From NCBI RefSeq assembly GCF_003053845.1, contig NZ_QAYG01000003.1, positions 310,001 through 374,000 on the forward strand: 64,000 nt of DNA. Direction: 5' to 3'. Numbering within the stretch: position 1 is the stretch's first letter; every line of letters begins with the position of its first letter. The DNA is from Breoghania corrubedonensis (GTDB lineage Bacteria; Pseudomonadota; Alphaproteobacteria; Rhizobiales; Stappiaceae). The position numbers and the translations under genes are program-made. The notes under the pieces are model-generated. The model worked only from the letters and a program-made list of their open reading frames with translations. It was not told where the DNA came from and did no database searches. Shown here in pieces: positions 59,052-64,000 of this stretch.

Positions 59052-59885
59052 ATGGCTTTGCCTGATTTCAACATGCGCCAGCTGCTCGAAGCCGGCGTTC
59101 ACTTCGGACATCAGAAGCACCGCTGGAATCCGAAGATGGGCAACTATCTCTTCGGCGTTCGCAACAACGTCCACATCATCGACCTGTCGCAGACGGTTCC
59201 GCTTCTGCACCAGGCGCTGAAGGCGGTTTCCGACACTGTCGCAGCCGGTGGTCGCGTGCTGATCGTCGGCACCAAGCGCCAGGCCCAGGAGCCGGTGGCT
59301 GATGCCGCCCGCAAGTCCGCGCAGTACTTCGTCAACGCCCGCTGGCTCGGCGGCATGCTGACCAACTGGAAGACGATCTCGGGCGCCATCCAGCGCCTGC
59401 GCAAGCTTGAGGAAATGCTCGCCAGCGAGCAGGTCACCGCTCAGCTCACCAAGAAAGAGCGGCTCTTCATGGACCGCGAGCGGGACAAGCTGGAGCGCAA
59501 CCTCGGCGGTATCAAGGATATGGGCGGCATCCCCGACCTTATCTTCGTGATCGATACCAACCGTGAGGGCATCGCCATTCAGGAAGCTCGTCGACTGGGC
59601 ATTCCGGTCGCCGCGATCCTCGACTCCAACTGCGATCCGGCAGGTATCACCTATCCGGTTCCCGGCAATGATGACGCCGGCCGCGCCATTCAGCTTTACT
59701 GCGACCTGATCTCGCGCGCCGCCATCGACGGCATCGCCCGCGCCCAGGGTGGCATGGGCATGGATCTCGGTGCAGCCGAAGAGGTGCTCGACGAGCCGGC
59801 TCTGGAAGCCGAGGCGGTTGAGGAAGTCGCCGCTCCTGAGACGGAAGTCGCCGCGAGCGAGAATACGGCCGCCGGCGAAGCCTGA
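59052..59885 (+). CDS. rpsB: 30S ribosomal protein S2
   Basis: A 277-residue small-subunit protein. The N-terminus [22 protein letters not shown] and segments such as [10 protein letters not shown] and [15 protein letters not shown] are diagnostic. The last 40 residues are an acidic Ala/Glu-rich tail that E. coli S2 lacks. A sigma-70 promoter lies upstream, and tsf follows after 146 bp. Confidence 0.97.
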   Translation: MALPDFNMRQLLEAGVHFGHQKHRWNPKMGNYLFGVRNNVHIIDLSQTVPLLHQALKAVSDTVAAGGRVLIVGTKRQAQEPVADAARKSAQYFVNARWLGGMLTNWKTISGAIQRLRKLEEMLASEQVTAQLTKKERLFMDRERDKLERNLGGIKDMGGIPDLIFVIDTNREGIAIQEARRLGIPVAAILDSNCDPAGITYPVPGNDDAGRAIQLYCDLISRAAIDGIARAQGGMGMDLGAAEEVLDEPALEAEAVEEVAAPETEVAASENTAAGEA

Positions 59886-59894
59886 GCGTTCGAC

Positions 59895-60008
59895 GCCGCG
59901 CCTCGCGCGGCACGTTGCAAGACAGAACGAGGGGCCGCCGGCGGGGTGAACCGCTGTGCGGCCGTCGTTTCACGTATCATCCCCGACGCGGCCCTGCCGG
60001 TCGGGGAT
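59895..60008 (+). promoter_or_regulatory. Hairpins in the rpsB-tsf spacer
   Basis: Two stem-loops occur: GCCGCGC/GCGCGGC (59895-59911, 3-nt loop) and ATCCCCGA/TCGGGGAT (59979-60008, 14-nt loop). Neither has a T-run. They may attenuate or process the transcript between the two translation genes. Confidence 0.35.
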
Positions 60009-60031
60009 ACTCAGCATCACGAGAGGCACCG

Positions 60032-60958
60032 ATGACCATTACCGCTGCGATGGTGAAAGAGCTCCGCGAAAAGACCGGAGCCGGGATGATGGACTGCAAG
60101 CACGCGCTCAGCGAAAACGGCGGCGACATGGAAGCCGCGATCGACTGGCTGCGCACCAAGGGTCTTGCCAAGGCTGCGAAGAAGGCCGGCCGCGTCGCCG
60201 CGGAAGGTCTCGTCGGCGTCGTCGAGGCTGACGGCAAGGCGGCAGTCGTGGAGGTGAATTCCGAGACCGACTTCGTTGCCCGCAACGAGGGCTTCCAGGC
60301 ATTCGTGTCCGACGTCTCCAAGGCCGCGCTCAATGCCGAGGGTGATGTCGAGAAGCTGGCCGCTGCGGATTATCCCGGCAAGTCCGGCACCATCGACGCC
60401 GCGCTCAAGGAACTGATCGCCACCATCGGCGAGAACATGACACTGCGCCGCACGGCGATGATATCGGTTTCCTCCGGTGTCGTCTCCACCTATGTGCATA
60501 ACGCGGTTGGCGATGGAATCGGCAAGATCGGCGTGCTGGTCGGCCTGGAGTCCACTGGCGACACCGCCAAGCTCGCGGCCCTCGGCCGTCAGATTGCCAT
60601 GCACATCGCCGCGACCAACCCGCTGGCTCTCTCTGCCGAGGAAGTCGATGCGGATGTGGCCGAGCGAGAGCGTCAGGTCTATTCCGAGCAGGCGCGCGAA
60701 TCCGGCAAGCCGGAGAACATCATCGAAAAGATGGTGGAAGGCCGCATGCGCAAGTTCTACGAAGAGTCCACGCTGCTGAAGCAGGCCTTCGTGATCGATC
60801 CCGACAAGACCGTGGAAGGCGCCGTTGCCGCGCTCGCCACCGAACTTGGTACTGCCGTGAAGGTTACCGGCTTTGTCCGTTTCGCCCTCGGCGAGGGTAT
60901 CGAGAAGGAAGAGACGGATTTCGCAGCCGAGGTCGCGGCGGCGACCTCCGGAAGCTAA
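60032..60958 (+). CDS. tsf: Translation elongation factor Ts
   Basis: A 308-residue nucleotide-exchange factor for EF-Tu. The N-terminal UBA-like motif [19 protein letters not shown] and the TDFVARNE loop, which displaces Mg from EF-Tu, are present. The ATG at 60032 follows GAGAGG; an upstream extension is non-conserved. An intrinsic terminator follows 7 bp after the stop. Confidence 0.96.
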   Translation: MTITAAMVKELREKTGAGMMDCKHALSENGGDMEAAIDWLRTKGLAKAAKKAGRVAAEGLVGVVEADGKAAVVEVNSETDFVARNEGFQAFVSDVSKAALNAEGDVEKLAAADYPGKSGTIDAALKELIATIGENMTLRRTAMISVSSGVVSTYVHNAVGDGIGKIGVLVGLESTGDTAKLAALGRQIAMHIAATNPLALSAEEVDADVAERERQVYSEQARESGKPENIIEKMVEGRMRKFYEESTLLKQAFVIDPDKTVEGAVAALATELGTAVKVTGFVRFALGEGIEKEETDFAAEVAAATSGS

Positions 60959-60965
60959 GCCTTTT

Positions 60966-60994
60966 GGGCGTCGGAGTGATCCGGCGCCCTTTTT
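60966..60994 (+). terminator. Intrinsic terminator after tsf
   Basis: A 10-bp stem GGGCGTCGGA/TCCGGCGCCC (one wobble) with loop GTGA is followed by TTTTT. It separates rpsB-tsf from pyrH and may be partial, since no strong promoter for pyrH is obvious in the 46 bp left. Confidence 0.9.
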
Positions 60995-61040
60995 CTGTCT
61001 GCAATCGGTCCCGCTCCACCCCCGCTGAAGGAAAACAACA

Positions 61041-61760
61041 ATGACCGAAGATCTGCGCTGGCGGCGTGTCTTGCTCAAACTCTCCGGCGAAGCCCTTATG
61101 GGGAGCCAGGGCTTCGGGATAGACCCTGACGTGGTCTCGCGCATCGTCGGCGATATTGCCGATGCGGTGCGGCTGGGGGTGCGGATCGGCCTGGTCGTCG
61201 GTGGCGGCAACATCTTTCGCGGCGTTCAGGTGGCTGCCAAGGGCGCTTCGCGGGCGACCGGCGATCACATGGGAATGCTTGCCACGGTCATGAACGGCCT
61301 TGCGCTCGCCGATGCGCTGCGCGGGCAGGGGATCCCGGCGCGCGTCTTTTCCGCGGTTCAGATGCCGAGTATCTGCGAGACCTTCACACAGAGAGCCGCC
61401 GACGATCGTTTCGCGGCCGGCGAGGTGCTGGTCTTCGTTGGCGGGACGGGAAACCCTTTCTTCACGACCGATTCGGGGGCGGCGTTGCGCGCGGCCGAGA
61501 TGGAATGCGATGCGCTCCTCAAGGCGACGAATGTGGATGGTATCTATTCGGCCGACCCCAAGAAGGACCCGAATGCGGTGCGCTTTGACAAGCTCACGCA
61601 TCAGGAAGTTCTCTCCAAGGGACTGAACATCATGGACGCGGCGGCAATAGCGCTTGCCCGCGACAACGCTATTCCGGTAATCGTGTTCTCGATTCACACC
61701 CCCGGTGCGCTTGTCGACGTCCTGCGCGGCAAGGGACGCGCGACCGTCGTCAGCGACTAG
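61041..61760 (+). CDS. pyrH: UMP kinase
   Basis: A 239-residue hexameric nucleoside monophosphate kinase of the amino-acid kinase fold that makes UDP. Motifs LLKLSGEALMG (start), VVGGGNIFRG and FVGGTGNPFFTTDSGAALRA are diagnostic. GAAGGAAA precedes the ATG. It follows tsf with a terminator between them. Confidence 0.96.
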   Translation: MTEDLRWRRVLLKLSGEALMGSQGFGIDPDVVSRIVGDIADAVRLGVRIGLVVGGGNIFRGVQVAAKGASRATGDHMGMLATVMNGLALADALRGQGIPARVFSAVQMPSICETFTQRAADDRFAAGEVLVFVGGTGNPFFTTDSGAALRAAEMECDALLKATNVDGIYSADPKKDPNAVRFDKLTHQEVLSKGLNIMDAAAIALARDNAIPVIVFSIHTPGALVDVLRGKGRATVVSD

Positions 61761-61837
61761 CGGGAATCGTCTGGCCGAAGGTGGCGAGGCGGCGCAGGTG
61801 CGGCAATAGGCGTGAGCCAGGGACAAGGAGCGGTGCC

Positions 61838-61909
61838 ATGATCCGTCTCTATTGCCTGGCAGGAACGCAGGTCGACGAAAGCGCTTTCCGCGCGGGCGAA
61901 GCCGCCTGA
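61838..61909 (+). CDS. Possible 23-codon leader peptide
   Basis: A short frame with a perfect ribosome site (AAGGAG, 7 bp before ATG) lies in the 245-bp space between pyrH and frr. The peptide (MIRLYCLAGTQVDESAFRAG, then EAA) matches nothing I know. It could be a leader peptide, a chance frame, or the remnant of a lost gene. Confidence 0.3.
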   Translation: MIRLYCLAGTQVDESAFRAGEAA

Positions 61910-62005
61910 GCGACAAATGTTAATCGCGCTAGGGTTGATATGCTCTAGGGACCGCCGGGGAGCTGAAAGCGCTCTGTTCCGGCAAGGGACGTACGAGAGG
62001 ACACG

Positions 62006-62569
62006 ATGGCAGACGTTCAACTCGACATTAAGGATCTGAAGCGCCGTATGGAAGGCGCCATTTCGGTTCTGAAGACGGAGCTTTCCGGCTTGCGCACGGG
62101 GCGTGCGTCTTCCAGCATGCTTGAATCGATCACCGTGGATGCCTACGGCCAGCAGATGCCGATCAATCAGGTCGGCACGATTTCGGTTCCCGAACCGCGC
62201 ATGGTCGCGATCCAGATCTGGGACAAGAGCATGGTCAGCGCGGTGGAAAAGGCGATCCGCAATTCCAGTCTCGGCCTCAATCCGGTCGTCGATGGCACCA
62301 ACCTGCGCCTGCCGATCCCGGAACTGAACGAGGAACGGCGCCAGGAACTGGCCAAGGTTGCGCACAAGTATGGTGAGCAGGCCCGCGTTTCCGTCCGCCA
62401 CGTTCGTCGCGACGGCATGGAACTTCTCAAGAAACTCGAGAAGGACGGCGACATCAGCCAGGACGAGCAGCGCGGCTTGTCCGATGACGTACAGAAGCTT
62501 ACCGACGACATGATCAGCGAGATTGATACTGTGGTCGAGCGCAAGGAAAAGGAAATCTCGCAAGTCTGA
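62006..62569 (+). CDS. frr: Ribosome recycling factor
   Basis: A 187-residue tRNA-shaped factor that splits post-termination ribosomes with EF-G. The motifs [19 protein letters not shown] and [19 protein letters not shown] are diagnostic. Length is exact. It lies 33 bp before uppS. Confidence 0.97.
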   Translation: MADVQLDIKDLKRRMEGAISVLKTELSGLRTGRASSSMLESITVDAYGQQMPINQVGTISVPEPRMVAIQIWDKSMVSAVEKAIRNSSLGLNPVVDGTNLRLPIPELNEERRQELAKVAHKYGEQARVSVRHVRRDGMELLKKLEKDGDISQDEQRGLSDDVQKLTDDMISEIDTVVERKEKEISQV

Positions 62570-62602
62570 CGCCGCACACCGTGGACAAACGGCTGGACCG
62601 AT

Positions 62603-63373
62603 ATGACCTTTACCGCAGATGCGAGTGATCTGACCGCGAGGCGGCCGTCCATTGACGGCTGCGTGCCTCGTCATGTCGCCATCATCATGGACGGTAACGG
62701 CCGCTGGGCCAAGGCGCGCGGCCTGCCGCGCACCGAGGGACACCGGCGCGGCGCCGAGGTCATCCGGCGCATCGTTCGCCGGAGCATCGAAACCGGCGTC
62801 GAAATCCTGACGCTGTTCAGCTTTTCCTCCGAAAACTGGTCGCGGCCGGCGACCGAAGTTTCCTATCTGCTGGGGCTTCTGCGCCGCTTCGTGCGTACCG
62901 ACCTTGCCAACCTGCACGAGAACGGTGTTCGCGTCCGCGTCATTGGCGAGCGAGACGGGCTGGCAAGCGACATTCGCGCGCTTCTGGAAGAAGCCGAACG
63001 CCTGACATGCGACAACACGGCCCTGACGCTGGTTGTCGCGTTCAATTATGGCAGCCGGCAGGAACTGGTGGATGCCGCACGCAAGCTTGCCGAAGATGTT
63101 GCCGCTGGGCGGCTCGATTCCCGAGAGATCGACAGCGACGCAATAGCCGAGCGGCTCTACACCCGCGATATTCCCGATCCGGACCTGATTATCCGTACGA
63201 GCGGCGAGCAGCGCCTCTCCAATTTCCTGCTGTGGCAGGCGGCCTATTCGGAGTTCTACTTCGAGCCGGCTTTGTGGCCCGACTACGACAAGGACGCTTT
63301 CGACCGGGCACTGGCGTCTTATGCCAAGCGGGACCGGCGTTTCGGACGCGTATCCTCGCAGGCGGCTACATGA
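62603..63373 (+). CDS. uppS: Undecaprenyl diphosphate synthase
   Basis: A 256-residue cis-prenyltransferase that makes the C55 lipid carrier for cell-wall synthesis. The signatures are [29 protein letters not shown] and [21 protein letters not shown]. Its stop overlaps the cdsA start (ATGA). Confidence 0.96.
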   Translation: MTFTADASDLTARRPSIDGCVPRHVAIIMDGNGRWAKARGLPRTEGHRRGAEVIRRIVRRSIETGVEILTLFSFSSENWSRPATEVSYLLGLLRRFVRTDLANLHENGVRVRVIGERDGLASDIRALLEEAERLTCDNTALTLVVAFNYGSRQELVDAARKLAEDVAAGRLDSREIDSDAIAERLYTRDIPDPDLIIRTSGEQRLSNFLLWQAAYSEFYFEPALWPDYDKDAFDRALASYAKRDRRFGRVSSQAAT

Positions 63374-64000
63374 CAAACAGGGGAGCGCCCGCTTCGCGAT
63401 CAGGAAAATCAGCCGGGCATTCGAACCTCTTCGTGCGTGTCGTCTCCGCCGTCATCCTTGCACCTCTGTTTCTGGGGGTCGTGTGGTACGGCGGGCCTCT
63501 TTTCCTGGTCGTTCTCGCGGTCGCTGCACTGCTCATTCTCAACGAATGGAGCCGCATCTCGCGCTCCGCTGATTTCGTTGCGCTGTTCGCCGGTTTCGGT
63601 CTTGTCGTGACGGTCGCGACCGTATGGTGGTCGAGCAATTTCTACGCGCTTATGATACTCCTCGACACGATGATCATCGTGGGATTTCTGTCTCTGCTGT
63701 CGGGGCGCCCGCCCTGGAGCGCGCTCGGTGTTCTCTACGCCGGGTTGCCGGTGGTCGCTCTTGCGGAACTGCGTCTTGGAGAAAACGGCTTGTGGGCCGT
63801 TGCCGTCATACTGGCGCTCACCTGGGCAACGGATATCGCGGCCTATTTCGTGGGGCGTACGCTTGGCGGGCCGAAACTGTGGCCCAGGGTGTCCCCGAAG
63901 AAGACCTGGTCCGGTGCTATCGGCGGGCTTGTCGGCGCAGCCGCCGCCGCTTGTGCGGTATCATTGATCAGTGGAATAGGATCCCCGATGGCGATCGCAC
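63370..64000 (+). CDS. cdsA: Phosphatidate cytidylyltransferase (partial)
   Basis: The first 210 codons of a membrane enzyme that makes CDP-diacylglycerol. Several hydrophobic helices are visible, and the segment [16 protein letters not shown] followed by [12 protein letters not shown] is characteristic of CdsA. The C-terminal signature lies beyond the window. The start overlaps the uppS stop by 4 bp. Confidence 0.92.
   Translation, partial: MTNRGAPASRSGKSAGHSNLFVRVVSAVILAPLFLGVVWYGGPLFLVVLAVAALLILNEWSRISRSADFVALFAGFGLVVTVATVWWSSNFYALMILLDTMIIVGFLSLLSGRPPWSALGVLYAGLPVVALAELRLGENGLWAVAVILALTWATDIAAYFVGRTLGGPKLWPRVSPKKTWSGAIGGLVGAAAAACAVSLISGIGSPMAIA

Overview
The window looks like chromosomal DNA of an alphaproteobacterium, most likely Hyphomicrobiales (Rhizobiales). 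The evidence is the high G+C, a 14-subunit nuo operon whose NuoE carries a long C-terminal extension, the gene order rnj-mce-DUF1467-proS-lolC-lolD-dnaE-rpsB-tsf-pyrH-frr-uppS-cdsA, and a GAAC-N7-GAAC type SOS box. I cannot name the genus from sequence alone.

Region 1 (1-15.6 kb) is a trimethylamine N-oxide / S-oxide respiration locus. On the minus strand run torC (pentaheme cytochrome), torD (chaperone) and three tandem paralogous torA-type molybdoenzymes, the last cut by the window edge. torR faces away from torC. The sensor kinase torS lies on the other side of torR, at the end of a minus-strand gene string DUF2478-moaA-mogA-torS, so the sensor appears co-transcribed with molybdenum-cofactor synthesis. 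A gamma-carbonic anhydrase gene follows on the plus strand.

Region 2 (15.7-29.2 kb) is ordinary chromosomal sequence, mostly on the minus strand. It holds an OmpA-type protein, two small exported proteins, a sulfurtransferase, an AlaX editing protein, a cardiolipin synthase, cysteine synthase, photolyase, an exported protein of unknown function, a Gfa-family protein (plus strand), a chemoreceptor and tRNA-Asp (plus strand).

Region 3 (29.8-46.2 kb) is the complete nuoA-N operon for respiratory complex I. It contains two extra small genes, a pentapeptide-repeat protein between nuoF and nuoG and a two-helix membrane protein between nuoH and nuoI. birA and RNase J follow.

Region 4 (46.2-64 kb) carries housekeeping genes: RNase J, methylmalonyl-CoA epimerase, DUF1467, proS, lolCD, a patatin, dnaE, and the rpsB-tsf-pyrH-frr-uppS-cdsA string, with cdsA cut by the window end. 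Two unlabelled elements stand out here. One is a 32-codon membrane micropeptide gene under an apparent LexA box just upstream of dnaE, which resembles in design the SOS-induced division inhibitor SidA of Caulobacter. The other is a probable ~200-nt small RNA on the minus strand between the DUF1467 gene and proS.

The most interesting points are the SOS micropeptide, the triplicated torA array with its sensor-plus-cofactor operon, the small RNA candidate, and the extra genes inside the nuo operon.
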